Positions 26,416 to 35,863 of a stretch of DNA of 64,000 nt are shown in pieces (position 1 is the stretch's first letter; each line of letters opens with the position of its first letter). Under the pieces are notes generated by a model. That model was not told the origin of the DNA, did not search any database, and saw nothing but the letters and a program-made list of their open reading frames with translations. The DNA is taken from the NCBI RefSeq assembly GCF_000720135.1, contig NZ_JOIU01000041.1, forward strand, positions 45,932 through 109,931, written 5' to 3'. Source of the DNA: Streptomyces sp. NRRL S-1022. Its GTDB lineage: Bacteria; Actinomycetota; Actinomycetes; Streptomycetales; Streptomycetaceae. The position numbers were made by a program, and so were the translations under genes.

Positions 26416-27324
26416 TTAACCTGCCGACCGGCGGCCCCACGCGGTGCCCGCGAGGACCAGTGCGCCGCCCGCCAGGCCGAGCACGCCGAGCCGGTCGCCG
26501 CCCAGCGCGATACCGGCACCGGCGGCCCACAGCGGCTCGGTGCCGAGCAGCAGGCTGACCCGGGACGGCGAGGTGCGGCGGACGGCCCACATCTGCACGA
26601 AGAAGGCGAACACCGTGCACAGGGCCGACAGGAACAGCAGCCCGGCCCACTGCCGGGCGCCGAGGTCCGTCGCGACCGTCCAGGGCGCCGGGCCGCCGCC
26701 GGCGGCCGACAGCAGGGCGAAGACGGCGACGGCGGTGCCCAGCTGCACCGTGGTCAGCGGCAGCGCGCCGGCCTGCCGCACGGCCCTGATCCGGGACATG
26801 GCGAGGACGTGCAGGGTGCGGGCGAGCGCGGCGAGCAGCATCAGCAGGTCGCCGGGGGAGGGGCGGGTGAAGCCGGCGCCCTGGGTGAGCAGGACGACGC
26901 CGAGCACCGCCAGGGCCGCCGCGCCGAGGAAGGACGGCGTGGGCCGGGTGCGGGTGGCGGCGGCCTCGGCGAGCGGGGTGAGGACCATGGTGAGGCTGAT
27001 GATCAGGCCGGCGTTGGTCGCCGAGGTGTGCACCACCCCGTACGTCTCCAGCAGGAAGATCCCGGCGAGGATCAGCCCGAGCAGGGCCGCGCCGCGCCAC
27101 TGGGCGCCGGTGAGCGCGCGCAGGGCCCGGCGGCCGGCGAGGAACAGGGCGGGCAGCGCGAGCGCGAACCGCAGCACCAGGACGGCGAGGACGGTACGGG
27201 CGGTGGTGATCTCCTTCGCCGCCAGGTAGCTGGCGCCCCAGCACACCGCGACGAGCAGGACGGGCAGGTCGGTGTGCCAGGCCCGGCGGGGCGCGAGCGC
27301 GGCGGGCACGGCGAGCGAGGACAT
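26416..27324 (-). CDS. EamA/DMT-superfamily transporter
   Basis: A 302-aa inner-membrane protein with ten hydrophobic helices arranged as two EamA repeats (first: LLVAVCWGASYLAAKEITT...; second starting near LLMLLAALARTLHVLAMSRI). SLLLGTEPLWAAGAGIALGGDRL and GALVLAGTAWGRR are typical closing segments. Such proteins export amino acids, nucleobases or other metabolites. There is no partner that indicates the substrate. Confidence 0.85.
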   Translation of the reverse strand: MSSLAVPAALAPRRAWHTDLPVLLVAVCWGASYLAAKEITTARTVLAVLVLRFALALPALFLAGRRALRALTGAQWRGAALLGLILAGIFLLETYGVVHTSATNAGLIISLTMVLTPLAEAAATRTRPTPSFLGAAALAVLGVVLLTQGAGFTRPSPGDLLMLLAALARTLHVLAMSRIRAVRQAGALPLTTVQLGTAVAVFALLSAAGGGPAPWTVATDLGARQWAGLLFLSALCTVFAFFVQMWAVRRTSPSRVSLLLGTEPLWAAGAGIALGGDRLGVLGLAGGALVLAGTAWGRRSAG

Positions 27325-27584
27325 GGGCGCGGCTCTCCCGGTCTCCGAGGGCGGTGCGCAGACGTCGACGGCTCGCGCGGGTCGCGCTCACCGTACCGGC
27401 GGCGACGATCTTCGGCCAGAGCTTTCCGGGTGACCGCGCCCGGCCCGGCTGAGGCCGTTCGGCGGGTCCGGTGGACGGACCTCCGCCCCGGGCGGCACCG
27501 GTGCGGCCCTCGCCCAGGGACGGACGCGGCCCGCGTGCTGGAGCAGGCCGGGCCCCGCCCTGCCCCTTCCCGGCGCCGGCAGCC

Positions 27585-28211
27585 CTAGGCCTCGTCGGGG
27601 AGGTCGTACGTGCCGTACTCGGGGCTGCCCGCGAGGTCGTACGTCTGGAGGGAGATGCCCGAGCCGGTGACGTGGCCGGTGCGGTGGGCGAAGCGGGTGG
27701 GGAGCATGCCCTCCGTGAACAGCCGGCGGCCGGCGCCGAGGATGACGGGGAAGGTCAGCAGGTGCAGGGTGTCGACGAGCCGGAGGTCCAGCAGGGAACG
27801 GACCAGGGCGCCGCTGCCGTGGACCTGGAGTTCGCCGTCCGTGCGCTCCTTCAGGGCGGTGATCTCCTTCACCAGGTCCCCCGTGACGACGGTGGTGCCC
27901 GCCCACTCCGGGGCCTGGAGGGTGGTGGAGACGACGTACTTCGGCAGGGCGTTGAGCCGGCCGGCGATCGGGTGGGCGGGGTCGGTCACCTTCGGCCAGT
28001 AGGAGGCGAAGATGTCCTACGTGCGGCGGCCGAGCAGGAAGCCGCCCGCGCGGGCGAAGATCTCGGTGATGTACCTGCCGGAGTCGTCGTCGGCGAGCGG
28101 GAAGCTCCAGCCGCCCTGCTCGAAGCCGCCGGAGGTGTCCTCCCGGGGGCCGCCGGGTGCCTGGTGGACGCCGTCGAGGGTGACGAAGACCGTGGAGACG
28201 AGGTTGCCCAT
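27585..28211 (-). pseudogene. RibD C-terminal/dihydrofolate reductase-like protein with in-frame TAG
   Basis: One continuous frame of 208 codons encodes a RibD_C/DHFR-like protein (MGNLVSTVFVTLDGVHQAPGG, then FLLGRRT*DIFASYWPKVTDPAHP, LNALPKYVVSTTL, ELQVHGSGALVRSLLDLRLVDTLHLLTFPVILGAGRRLF). A single TAG (28017-28019 on the reverse strand) interrupts it exactly where relatives have Tyr in GRRTYDIF, so TAC to TAG is the simplest explanation. The N-terminal part before the stop is 64 aa; the C-terminal 144 codons hold the NADPH-binding GSGALV segment. Either a recent null allele or a base-call error. Enzymes of this family reduce pteridine- or pyrimidine-like substrates. Confidence 0.85.
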
Positions 28212-28285
28212 GGCGGGTGCCTTCTTCCGGGTGCGGGATCCGCTGTCACCACGTCGGACCCCGCACCCGCCCGGAACTCATCGGT

Positions 28286-29095
28286 TCAGCCGGCGTGGGT
28301 GGAGAACATTCCCCCGGTCGGCCCCTGCTTGTCGCCGCCCTGGGCCTTCTTCAGGGCGTTGGCGAGGCTCTCGATGGTGAGGGACTGCAGGATCACCCGG
28401 CCGTTGCCCTCCAGGGTGGCCAGGGACAGGCCCTCGCCGCCGAAGACGGCGTTCATGATGCCCTGCCGGTTGAGGCCGCCGACGCGCTGGACGCCGTACT
28501 GGATGCCCTCCTCGAAGGCGACCACGCAGCCGGTGTCGACCTCGATGCGGCCGCCGAAGTCCGCCGGGTTCAGGTCGATGAAGTTGCCCGCGCCGGCGAT
28601 GATCACCGTGCCGTGCCCGGTGAACTTCTCCAGGACGAAGCCCTCGCCGCCGCTCATGCCGGTGCGGCCGCCGGCGAAGGCGATGCCGAAGTCGACGGTG
28701 GACTCGGCGGCCACGAAGGCGTCCTTCTCGGCGAACCACGCGCGCGTGCCGTCCAGCTCCAGGGCGCGCATCTCGCCGGGGAGGACACCGGCGAAGCCGA
28801 CGGTGCCCTCGCCGCTCTGGGCGGTGAAGTACTGGAAGGCGAGCGACTCGCCCGCGAGCATGCGCTGGCCGACCTGCATGGCCGTCCCCATGGCCTGGCG
28901 GAGCAGGCCGCCCATGCCTCCGCCGCCGCCCTGCTGCTGCCCGCCGCCGGACGGGCCGGACAGCCGGGTCTCCATGGTCACGTTCACGGTCTTGAACAGG
29001 AACTTCCCGGCCTCGCAGTACACGGTCTGGCCGGGGCGCAGGTTGACGACCGCCATCTGCATGGCGTTGCCGACGATCTCTTGCTGAAGGGTCAC
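28286..29095 (-). CDS. AIM24 / TIGR00266 family protein
   Basis: A 269-aa protein with an AIM24 beta-sandwich: VVNLRPGQTVYCEAGKFLFKTVNVTM at the start, a Gly/Gln-rich insert (GGGQQQGGGGGMGGLL, near residue 55), FQYFTAQSGEGTVGFAGVLPGEM, GEGFVLEKFTGHGTVIIAGAGNFIDL and LNRQGIMNAVFGGEGLSLATLEGNGRVILQSL. Function is poorly known; relatives include the yeast mitochondrial protein Aim24 and bacterial proteins near tellurium/stress genes. The GTG at 29095 lacks a clear ribosome-binding site; an internal ATG 24-30 bases later is possible. Confidence 0.8.
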   Translation of the reverse strand: MTLQQEIVGNAMQMAVVNLRPGQTVYCEAGKFLFKTVNVTMETRLSGPSGGGQQQGGGGGMGGLLRQAMGTAMQVGQRMLAGESLAFQYFTAQSGEGTVGFAGVLPGEMRALELDGTRAWFAEKDAFVAAESTVDFGIAFAGGRTGMSGGEGFVLEKFTGHGTVIIAGAGNFIDLNPADFGGRIEVDTGCVVAFEEGIQYGVQRVGGLNRQGIMNAVFGGEGLSLATLEGNGRVILQSLTIESLANALKKAQGGDKQGPTGGMFSTHAG

Positions 29096-29217
29096 GGGAG
29101 GAGAACGCGAAAGAGGGAGGGAAGAGTTCCGGGAGCCCCGGACAGGGTCCACGCGGGTGACGCGCGGGGCGCCCCGGTGCTGTCCGGCCGGGGCGCCCCG
29201 CGCGCGTGGGGGCAGGA

Positions 29218-30348
29218 TCAGCCGCCCAGTTCCTGGTGGCGGGCGGCGAGACCGCTCGCGCCCTGCCCGGTCGGGGAGCCGAACAGCCGCAGCCGGGAGA
29301 TGCCGCCGTCGGGGAAGATGTCGATCCGCGCGTGGGTGCCGACCGCCGGCTCCGGCAGCACGAAACGGTGGTTGGTGTCCGGCTGGAGGCGGGTGCGCGG
29401 GAGGATCTCGGTCCACGCGCCGCTCTCGCCGTCCTTGACCGACACCGACGCCCAGCCGGCGCTGTTGCCCTTCAGGCAGGCCGTGTCGATCTCGATGGCG
29501 CGGATCTGCGACTGGGCCACGAGCCGGTAGCGGATCCAGTCGTTGCCCTGGTCGCGGCGGCGGCGGGTCTCCCAGCCGTCGTCCATCTTGCGGGAGCGGC
29601 CCGGCTGGATGGTGTTGGTGGCCGGGGAGTAGAACAGGTCCGAGGCGTCCTCGACCCGGCCGCCGTTCTCCAGGGCGACCACGTCGAAGGTGCCGAGGGC
29701 CGCGAGCCACTCCGGGTCGGGCACGACCTCGCCGTACACGCGCAGGCGGGCGATGCCGCCGTCGGGGTGCTGGTTGATCCGCAGGTGCGTGAAGCGCTGC
29801 TCGGCGGTGATTTCGAAGCCGTTGGCCGCGTGGCCGCCGACGGCGGTGCGCGGGACGAGCGTCGTCCACTTCACGTCGTCGCCCAGCAGCTCCTCCGGGG
29901 ACGGGGAGCCCGGCACCGTGGCGGCCTCGACCGAGACGGCCTGCGGGTAGTTGCCGCGGAAGTGGGCCGTGTCGACGACGATCCCGCGGATCACGCCGGG
30001 CGCGCCGAGCCGGACCAGCGCCCAGTCGTGGTCCTCGGCGGCCGGCCACGGGTGCCCGGCAGAGGCGCCGCGCCGGCGGCGGGTCTCCCAGCCGTCCATG
30101 ATCTTGCCCTTGTGGCCGAAGTGCTCGGGGTCGAACTCGGCCCGCTCGGGCACCAGCAGGTTCTCCCGCTCGGCGAAGAACTCGTCGTTGGCGGCGATGA
30201 CACCGGCGCCCAGCCGCCGGTCGGCGAGGTTGGCGTACTGGGTGAAGGGGAAGTCGGCGGTGCGGTAGTCCGCGTACGGGTCGCCGCCGCCGTAGGGGTT
30301 CGCGTCTCCGGTGAAGCCGGCCGAGCTCGATCGATGCAGCGCCGTCAC
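29218..30348 (-). CDS. alc: Allantoicase (probable independent start inside the fused frame)
   Basis: A GTG at 30348 with AAAGGA upstream would start a 376-aa allantoicase ([22 protein letters not shown]...), the expected full length. The ribosome-binding site inside the coding region, retained despite the fusion, suggests that this was recently, and may still be, a separate translation unit. Both discoidin-like allantoicase repeats are intact. This entry is an alternative reading of the 3' half of the fused frame at 29218-31737. Confidence 0.7.
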   Translation of the reverse strand: MTALHRSSSAGFTGDANPYGGGDPYADYRTADFPFTQYANLADRRLGAGVIAANDEFFAERENLLVPERAEFDPEHFGHKGKIMDGWETRRRRGASAGHPWPAAEDHDWALVRLGAPGVIRGIVVDTAHFRGNYPQAVSVEAATVPGSPSPEELLGDDVKWTTLVPRTAVGGHAANGFEITAEQRFTHLRINQHPDGGIARLRVYGEVVPDPEWLAALGTFDVVALENGGRVEDASDLFYSPATNTIQPGRSRKMDDGWETRRRRDQGNDWIRYRLVAQSQIRAIEIDTACLKGNSAGWASVSVKDGESGAWTEILPRTRLQPDTNHRFVLPEPAVGTHARIDIFPDGGISRLRLFGSPTGQGASGLAARHQELGG

Positions 30349-31737
30349 AGGAATCAGGGGGTCCTTTCGGGAGTCGGGCCGGGTGCGGGGGGTGGCTTGG
30401 CGGGGGCGGCTGAGCAGCGTGCCCTTCGGCTCGGTGAACGCGCCGTCCGCGACGATGCGCTCGCCGCGCAGCCAGGTGGACTTCACGACGCCGTGCAGGG
30501 TCCTGCCGGCATAGGCGGTGACCCGGTTGCGGTGCTGGAGACCGGCCGGGTCGACGGTGAAGGTCTCGTCGGGGGCGAGGACGGCGAAGTCGGCGTCCAG
30601 GCCGGGGGCGATGGCGCCCTTGCGCGCGCCGAGACCGGCCAGGGCGGCGGTCCGCGCGGACATCCAGCGGACGACGTCCTCCAGGCCGTGGCCGCGCCTG
30701 CGGGCCTCGGTCCACACGGCGGACAGGCTGAGCTGGAGCCCGGAGATGCCGCCCCACGCGGTGGCGAAGTCGTCGGTCTTCAGGTCCGCGGTGGAGGGCG
30801 AGTGGTCGGTGACCACGCAGTCGATGGTGCCGTCGGCCAGCGCCTCCCAGAGCAGGTCCTGGTTGGCGGCCTCGCGGATGGGCGGGCAGCACTTGAACTC
30901 GCTGGCGCCGTCCGGGACTTCCTCGGCGGTCAGGGTGAGGTAGTGCGGGCAGGTCTCGACCGTGATCCGCACGCCCTCGGCGCGGGCGGCGCGGATCAGC
31001 GGCAGCGCGTCGCCGGAGGACAGGTGCAGCACGTGCACGCGCGCGTTGAGCCGCCGGGCCTGGGCGATGAGGCCGGCGATGGCGGTGTCCTCGGCGTCGC
31101 GCGGGCGGGAGGCGAGGAAGTCGGCGTACCGGGGGCCGCCGTGCTGCGGGGCGGCGGCCAGGTGGTGCGGGTCCTCGGCGTGCACGATCAGCAGGCCGCC
31201 GAAGCCGGCGATCTCGGCCAGCGACCGGGCGAGCTGGTCCTGGTCGAGGTGCGGGAACTCGTCCACGCCCGAGGGGGACAGGAAGGCCTTGAAGCCGAAG
31301 ACGCCGGCCTCGTGCAGCGGGCGCAGGTCCTCGACGTTGTCGGGCAGGGCGCCGCCCCAGAAGCCGACGTCGATGTGCGCCTTGTCGCGGGCCACGTCCT
31401 GCTTGGTCCGCAGGTGTCCGACGGTCGTGGTGGGCGGGAGGGAGTTGAGCGGCATGTCGATCAGCGTGGTGATGCCGCCGGCCGCCGCCGCGCGGGTGGC
31501 GGTCCAGAAGCCCTCCCACTCGGTGCGTCCCGGGTCGTTGACGTGCACGTGGGTGTCGACCAGGCCGGGCAGCAGGACGTGGTCGCCGACGTCCTCCAGC
31601 CGGGCGCCGGCCGGGACCTCGGCGTCGTGCGGCAGGACGGCCGTGATCCTCCCGGCGGACACGGTGACGGTGGCGGCCCGTGTCCCCTCCGGGGTGATCA
31701 CGCGCGTGGAGCGCAGCACCAGTTCAGCCTCGGACAC
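29218..31737 (-). CDS. Allantoinase-allantoicase fused in one open frame
   Basis: An 839-codon frame with no stop. Residues 1-463 are allantoinase (cyclic amidohydrolase): [12 protein letters not shown] metal site, carbamylated-Lys region [23 protein letters not shown] and DHSPS. It opens allantoin to allantoate. Residues 464-839 are allantoicase (two repeats, each with [10 protein letters not shown] or [17 protein letters not shown] and [16 protein letters not shown] or [18 protein letters not shown]), which splits allantoate to ureidoglycolate and urea. In relatives the two are separate genes. At the junction, removing one C from GGACCCCCTGA would end allantoinase at TGA right after Lys-Asp-Pro, so the fusion looks like a one-base gain (or sequence error). 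Divergent from the AllR-type repressor. Confidence 0.85.
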   Translation of the reverse strand: MSEAELVLRSTRVITPEGTRAATVTVSAGRITAVLPHDAEVPAGARLEDVGDHVLLPGLVDTHVHVNDPGRTEWEGFWTATRAAAAGGITTLIDMPLNSLPPTTTVGHLRTKQDVARDKAHIDVGFWGGALPDNVEDLRPLHEAGVFGFKAFLSPSGVDEFPHLDQDQLARSLAEIAGFGGLLIVHAEDPHHLAAAPQHGGPRYADFLASRPRDAEDTAIAGLIAQARRLNARVHVLHLSSGDALPLIRAARAEGVRITVETCPHYLTLTAEEVPDGASEFKCCPPIREAANQDLLWEALADGTIDCVVTDHSPSTADLKTDDFATAWGGISGLQLSLSAVWTEARRRGHGLEDVVRWMSARTAALAGLGARKGAIAPGLDADFAVLAPDETFTVDPAGLQHRNRVTAYAGRTLHGVVKSTWLRGERIVADGAFTEPKGTLLSRPRQATPRTRPDSRKDPLIPVTALHRSSSAGFTGDANPYGGGDPYADYRTADFPFTQYANLADRRLGAGVIAANDEFFAERENLLVPERAEFDPEHFGHKGKIMDGWETRRRRGASAGHPWPAAEDHDWALVRLGAPGVIRGIVVDTAHFRGNYPQAVSVEAATVPGSPSPEELLGDDVKWTTLVPRTAVGGHAANGFEITAEQRFTHLRINQHPDGGIARLRVYGEVVPDPEWLAALGTFDVVALENGGRVEDASDLFYSPATNTIQPGRSRKMDDGWETRRRRDQGNDWIRYRLVAQSQIRAIEIDTACLKGNSAGWASVSVKDGESGAWTEILPRTRLQPDTNHRFVLPEPAVGTHARIDIFPDGGISRLRLFGSPTGQGASGLAARHQELGG

Positions 31738-31799
31738 CCGAACCCCTCTCTCCCGCCGTTGTACGTCCAGGAAACGGGATGTACACCCACGTAACGGAT

Positions 31800-31816
31800 T
31801 TCAACGTTCTGTTGAA
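31800..31816. promoter_or_regulatory. Candidate AllR box type A (allantoinase promoter)
   Basis: Inverted repeat TTCAAC-GTTCT-GTTGAA, 63 bases upstream of the allantoinase start. A near-identical arrangement (ATCAAC-N5-ATTGAA) occurs before malate synthase at 36521-36537. Confidence 0.65.
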
Positions 31817-31893
31817 GGAGTCTTCACTCCCGCCCCTCCGCCGTCAAGGGGCACACTTTGGGGCAGCGCGGCCGGCATCACCGCTCTGGACGT

Positions 31894-31918
31894 TTCCACA
31901 AAGCGGAATTAGAATTCC
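31894..31918. promoter_or_regulatory. Candidate AllR box type B and adjacent GGAATT dyad (allR promoter)
   Basis: TTCCAC-AAAGC-GGAA (31894-31908), overlapping a second dyad GGAATT-AG-AATTCC (31905-31918). It lies about 90 bases before the allR start. TTCCAC-N5-GGAA recurs at 36539-36553 before malate synthase. Confidence 0.6.
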
Positions 31919-32009
31919 ATCAAGCAGAACGTAGCTATGTACAAGCGGGGAGTCAACCGCCTGCCGGGTAGGCTTCTGCCCCTCCCGCCAGCCCCGAAAG
32001 GAACGCGCC

Positions 32010-32807
32010 GTGCCGACGTCCAGCGCCAGCACCACCGACTCCGCCAAGCCCTCCGCCGCAGGCGGGGTGCAGTCCCTGGAGCGCGCATTCGACCTGCTTG
32101 AGCGGATGGCGGACGCGGGCGGCGAGGTGGGCCTGAGCGAGCTGTCCGCGGCCAGCGGACTGCCGCTGCCGACCATCCACCGGCTGATGCGGACCCTGGT
32201 CGCCTGCGGCTACGTCCGCCAGCAGGCCAACCGGCGGTACGCGCTCGGGCCCCGCCTGATCCGGCTCGGCGAGTCCGCGGCCCGGCTGCTCGGCACCTGG
32301 GCCCGGCCGTACCTGGCCCGGCTGGTGGAGGAGACCGGCGAGACGGCGAACATGGCGCTGCTCGACGGCGACGAGATCGTGTACGTGGCACAGGTGCCCT
32401 CGAAGCACTCGATGCGCATGTTCACCGAGGTGGGCCGCCGGGTGCTGCCGCACTCCACCGGGGTGGGCAAGGCGCTGCTGGCAGGGGTGCCGGACGACGA
32501 GGTGCGGGCGCTGCTGGACCGGACGGGCATGCCGGCCGCCACGGAGAAGACCATCACCACGCCGGAGGGCTTCCTCACGGCCCTGGAGGACGTACGGCGC
32601 CTGGGGTACGCCGTCGACGACAACGAGCAGGAGATCGGGGTGCGGTGCCTCGCGGTGTCCGTGCCCGACTCCCCCACGGCGGCGGCCATCTCCATCTCGG
32701 GGCCTGCGGGGCGGGTCACGGAGGCGGCCACGGACAAGATCGTGCCGGTGCTCCAGCAGATCGCCCGCGAACTGTCCACGGCGCTGGCCAGCCAGAACCA
32801 GGGGTGA
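32010..32807 (+). CDS. allR: IclR-family repressor of allantoin catabolism
   Basis: A 265-aa IclR protein. Residues about 18-80 form the winged helix (VQSLERAFDLLERMADAGGEVGLSELSAASGLPLPTIHRLMRTLVACGYVRQ); 95-260 the effector domain (ETANMALLDGDEIVYVAQVPSKHSMRMFTEVGRRVLPHSTGVGKALLAG, GYAVDDNEQEIGVRCLAVSV). GTG 32010 follows GAAAGGAACGC. Divergent position next to allantoinase/allantoicase and operator-like repeats in both this promoter and the malate synthase promoter match AllR of streptomycetes, which responds to allantoin/glyoxylate-type metabolites. The gene symbol rests on context. Confidence 0.88.
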   Translation: MPTSSASTTDSAKPSAAGGVQSLERAFDLLERMADAGGEVGLSELSAASGLPLPTIHRLMRTLVACGYVRQQANRRYALGPRLIRLGESAARLLGTWARPYLARLVEETGETANMALLDGDEIVYVAQVPSKHSMRMFTEVGRRVLPHSTGVGKALLAGVPDDEVRALLDRTGMPAATEKTITTPEGFLTALEDVRRLGYAVDDNEQEIGVRCLAVSVPDSPTAAAISISGPAGRVTEAATDKIVPVLQQIARELSTALASQNQG

Positions 32808-33031
32808 CCCGTTCCGCGCGGGTCCGGGGCCGGCCGGGGGCCCTCCCGGACGCGGGCCGAGTGCCCGTACCCGTGCGCCCACCCCGCCCGCGGGGCGCGG
32901 CGGGGCTGTGCGGGGTGAGGGTGGCCGGTGGTCAGGGCGGGTGACGGCGGCCGAGGCGAACCGCCACCGGGGCCGCGGCTCCCTCCGGCGGGCGCGGAGG
33001 TGCCGGTGGCGACGGGGCGTTCGGGAGAGTG

Positions 33032-33991
33032 CTACCGCCCTTGCGCGTCGGCAGGTTGGGGTACGGGTGCGTCCGCTCGCACCGCGGGGTCCCGGCGAGC
33101 GCGGGGGCGGTAGCGGGAGAGGGCCACCCCGGTCAGGCACAGCAGCCCCCCCAGCAGGGTGAGCCAGGCCGGGACTTCGCCCAGGACTACCCAGCTCAGC
33201 AGGACGACCACGGCCGGCACGGCGTAGGTGGTCGCGCCGAGCTTCCCGGCCGGCATCCGTGCGAGGGCGTAGGACCAGGTGGTGAAGGCGAGGGCGGTGG
33301 GGACCGCGCCCAGGTAGACCATGTTGAGGCTGGCCGAGAGGGGGGCACGGGGGATCTCGGAGACCAGCTGCCCGGTGAACGGCAGGCACGCCACGGCCCC
33401 GGTCAGGCAGCTGTACGTGGTGATCTGCAGCGGTGTCCCGTGGCGGAGTGCGGGCTTCTGCGCGATGACCCCCGTCGCGTACGCCACCGCCGCGAGCAGG
33501 CACAGCAACACCCCGAGCACCGACGTCGAACCGCCGCTCCCGGACGACATCGACAGGCCGACGACCACGGCGCCGGCGAAGGAGACGACCGTGCCCGTCA
33601 GCAGCCGCGGCGGCAGTCCCTCGCCCAGCAGGCGTGCGGCGAGGAGCGCCATGAGAATCGGCCCGGTGTTCACGAGCAGGGACGCGGTCCCCGCGTCGAC
33701 GAGGCGCTCGCCCCAGTTGAGAGCCACCATGTAGCCGCCGAACCATACGAGTCCGGACAACAGGATGCCCTTGCCGGCACCGCGCGGGGGCAGGCCCTCG
33801 CGGCGCAGGAGGAGCAGCGTCACGAGGACGAGCGAGGCGATGAGCAGTCTGCCGAGGGCGAGCGCCCCGGGGGAGTAGGCGGCTGCGGCGCTGCGGATGG
33901 AGACGAACGCGGACGCCCAGGCGAACACCGTGAAGCAGACGGCGCCGCCGGTGACGAGGGCAGGGGGGAGGGCACGCGGGCGGGTCTTCAT
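33032..33991 (-). CDS. EamA/DMT-superfamily transporter
   Basis: A 319-aa membrane protein with ten helices in two EamA repeats (FTVFAWASAFVSIRSAAAAYSPGALALGRLL; GVLLCLLAAVAYATGVIAQKPALR). VPTALAFTTWSYALARMPAGKLGATTYAVPAVVVLLSWVVLGEVP is a textbook second-repeat segment. The ATG at 33991 starts MKTRPRALPP; the frame extends 12 codons further without support. The 224-bp region between allR and this gene's stop carries no gene. Substrate unknown. Confidence 0.87.
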   Translation of the reverse strand: MKTRPRALPPALVTGGAVCFTVFAWASAFVSIRSAAAAYSPGALALGRLLIASLVLVTLLLLRREGLPPRGAGKGILLSGLVWFGGYMVALNWGERLVDAGTASLLVNTGPILMALLAARLLGEGLPPRLLTGTVVSFAGAVVVGLSMSSGSGGSTSVLGVLLCLLAAVAYATGVIAQKPALRHGTPLQITTYSCLTGAVACLPFTGQLVSEIPRAPLSASLNMVYLGAVPTALAFTTWSYALARMPAGKLGATTYAVPAVVVLLSWVVLGEVPAWLTLLGGLLCLTGVALSRYRPRARRDPAVRADAPVPQPADAQGR

Positions 33992-34087
33992 ACCTGCCGA
34001 CCCTACACCGAACACTTCGGCGTTCACCGAATTGTTTACTCGGAAACTCTGTGAGGGGTCAGTTCCCGCCCGGGCGGGAAACCCCCT

Positions 34088-34822
34088 CTAGTTCCATGCC
34101 TGTGGGGTGAGGCCCAGGAGTTCCCCGAGGGCCTTCTCCCCCGCCCGGGTCACCAGCAGGGCCCGTCCGCCGCCCTCGGGGCGTACCACCCAGGACTCGG
34201 CCAGGGCCCGCGCGCACAGCCTCGCCCCGACCAGGCCGCCCAGGTGGCGCCGGCGTTCGGTCCAGTCCAGACAGGAACTCGCCGCCGGCCTGCGTCCGGC
34301 CCCTGTCACGTCGACGCCCGCCCGCTCACACCAGTCGTATCCGGCCGGCGTCAGCGCGAAAACGCTCTCCGTCCGCAGCAGACCCCGGTCCGCCATCGCG
34401 TGCGTCACCGCCATGCCGAGCCTCCCCGCGAAGTGGTCGTAGCACGTGCGGGCCCGGGCCACCGGGTCCGGCGCGGCGACCACCGGGACGGCGTGGGCCG
34501 CATCACGGCCCGGGACGGCGTATGAGGCCAGTTCGTCGACCAGGCGGGCGGTGGCCGCGTCGGCGATGCGCACGTAGCTGTGCCGTCCCTGCCGCTCCGT
34601 CACGCACACCCCCGCGTCGAGGAGGCGGGTCAGGTGCCCGCTCACGGTGGAGGGGGCGACCCCGGTGGCGCGGGCCAGCTCACCCGCCGTCCAGGCCCGC
34701 CCTTCGAGCAGGGTCATGCAGATGGCGGCCCTCGTCTCGTCGGCCAGGGCGGCAGCGAGGGAGGCAAGCCGCGCGGCGGGGGCGGGAGCCTCCGCCGGCC
34801 CCGGGGCACGTACGTGTTCCAT
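34088..34822 (-). CDS. ArsR-family winged-helix regulator with C-terminal extension
   Basis: A 244-aa protein. The ArsR-type helix-turn-helix lies at about residues 15-95 (LASLAAALADETRAAICMTLLEGRAWTAGELARATGVAPSTVSGHLTRLLDAGVCVTERQGRHSYVRIAD). Residues 110-244 form a second conserved part (RTCYDHFAGRLGMAVTHAMADRGLL, CLDWTERRRHLGGLVGARLCARALAESWVVR), known from large ArsR-like regulators of actinomycetes. There are no metal-binding Cys pairs typical of SmtB/ArsR. ATG 34822 was chosen; an in-frame ATG six codons upstream (34840) is equally possible. A damaged hydrolase relic is divergent beside it and may once have been its target. Confidence 0.82.
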   Translation of the reverse strand: MEHVRAPGPAEAPAPAARLASLAAALADETRAAICMTLLEGRAWTAGELARATGVAPSTVSGHLTRLLDAGVCVTERQGRHSYVRIADAATARLVDELASYAVPGRDAAHAVPVVAAPDPVARARTCYDHFAGRLGMAVTHAMADRGLLRTESVFALTPAGYDWCERAGVDVTGAGRRPAASSCLDWTERRRHLGGLVGARLCARALAESWVVRPEGGGRALLVTRAGEKALGELLGLTPQAWN

Positions 34823-34914
34823 GGCTTCAGGATGCCTCATCACTTCGACAGACAGCGAAACGTGCGGCCTCCCCCGCCTCGGACACCCGTCCCCTGCCGT
34901 GGAAGGCTCTGCCC

Positions 34915-35305
34915 ATGCCTTCGACGTGGCACCCGTCCGGACCCAGGTTCGACGGCTTTCGAGCCGGCGCGGTGCGCGGGTGACGGGGTTCGGCCACGGG
35001 TACGTCACGGCGGCAGCGGCCCACCGTGCTGCTTCCTGCACGGCCACCGCCGCACGCACGCGACCTGGCACCCCGTCGCCCCGCTGCCGGTGGCCGCCGG
35101 TCGCACCGTGGTCTGCCCCGGCCTCCGCGGCTACGGCCAGTCCGGGAAGCCTGCGCCGGACCCGCAGCACCGCCCCTGCTCCAAGCGGGCCACGGCAGGT
35201 GACTGCGTGGCGCTCATGCGCGCTCGCCAGGTGTCGGGGTCGGTGTCGATGACGCGTTCGGCCGGCTTGTCGGTCCGCCCGAGGAAAAACCAGTGCACGG
35301 AACGT
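34915..35305 (+). pseudogene. Scrambled alpha/beta-hydrolase (haloacetate dehalogenase-like) relic
   Basis: Relic of an epoxide hydrolase/haloacetate dehalogenase-like gene. The start MPSTWHPSGPRFDGFRAGAVRG ends at TGA 34981-34983. The next frame continues the fold as VRHGGSGPPCCFLHGHRRTHATWHPVAPLPVAAGRTVVCPGLRGYGQSGKPAP to CVALMRA (35224), including the HG oxyanion motif. The nucleophile region is missing. About 75 bp right after it (35226-35300) encode a downstream piece of the same family, VHWFFLGRTDKPAERVIDTDPDTW, but on the opposite strand. So the gene has a frameshift, a deletion and a small inversion. Nothing else is seen between 34823 and 35405. Confidence 0.7.
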
Positions 35306-35405
35306 ACGGCAGGCCCACACGAACGCCGCCCGGCTCGCTGACGCGCTCGGCCGGCCCACCGTCCCGGCACCTCGGCCGGGCCGCCAGGGCGGCGAAGAGC
35401 GCGTC

Positions 35406-35693
35406 TCAGGTCCGGTTCGGCTCGCCGAACAGGTCGACGGCGTCGCGCACCTGCGACAGACCCCGGGCCAGCGCGCTCATCGAGCCTATGGCGCCGGCGA
35501 TCAGCAACAGGGAGCTGCGCAGGCGCGGGATCTCCGGCAGGCCGCCGGCGGCCATCGCGGCCAGGGCCGCCAGCTCGTCCTCGGCTATCGCCCGGTCGGG
35601 GAAGTCCGCCCGTAACGCGGCGAGTTCGCGGCGCAGCCGGGACACCGCGGTCTGCAGTTCCGCCACTCTCGGGTCCTCGTCGCTGCCGGTCAC
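35406..35693 (-). CDS. Small hypothetical protein (DUF5955-like)
   Basis: A 95-aa protein with a heptad-like N-terminal helix (DPRVAELQTAVSRLRRELAALRADFPDRAIAEDELAALAAMA) and a hydrophobic C-terminal part (EIPRLRSSLLLIAGAIGSMSALARGLSQVRDAVDLFGEP). I recall this as a streptomycete family of unknown function found near malate synthase. It probably makes a coiled-coil oligomer. GTG 35693 is used; GTG 35720, nine codons earlier and directly after GGGGGAGGG, is an alternative start. Confidence 0.65.
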   Translation of the reverse strand: MTGSDEDPRVAELQTAVSRLRRELAALRADFPDRAIAEDELAALAAMAAGGLPEIPRLRSSLLLIAGAIGSMSALARGLSQVRDAVDLFGEPNRT

Positions 35694-35863
35694 CGGCCTC
35701 TGCCCCAAGCTCCGCAACACAGCCCTCCCCCAGCCACGCCGTCGTGCGCGGGTCAGTAAACGCCACGCCGTGCGGGAGCGCCACAGGGCGTACCGAAATT
35801 CAGCCCAACGGAACCGGCACCGAAAAACCGTCCGGTGCCTCCGCCGTCGGGTATGCAGGACCC

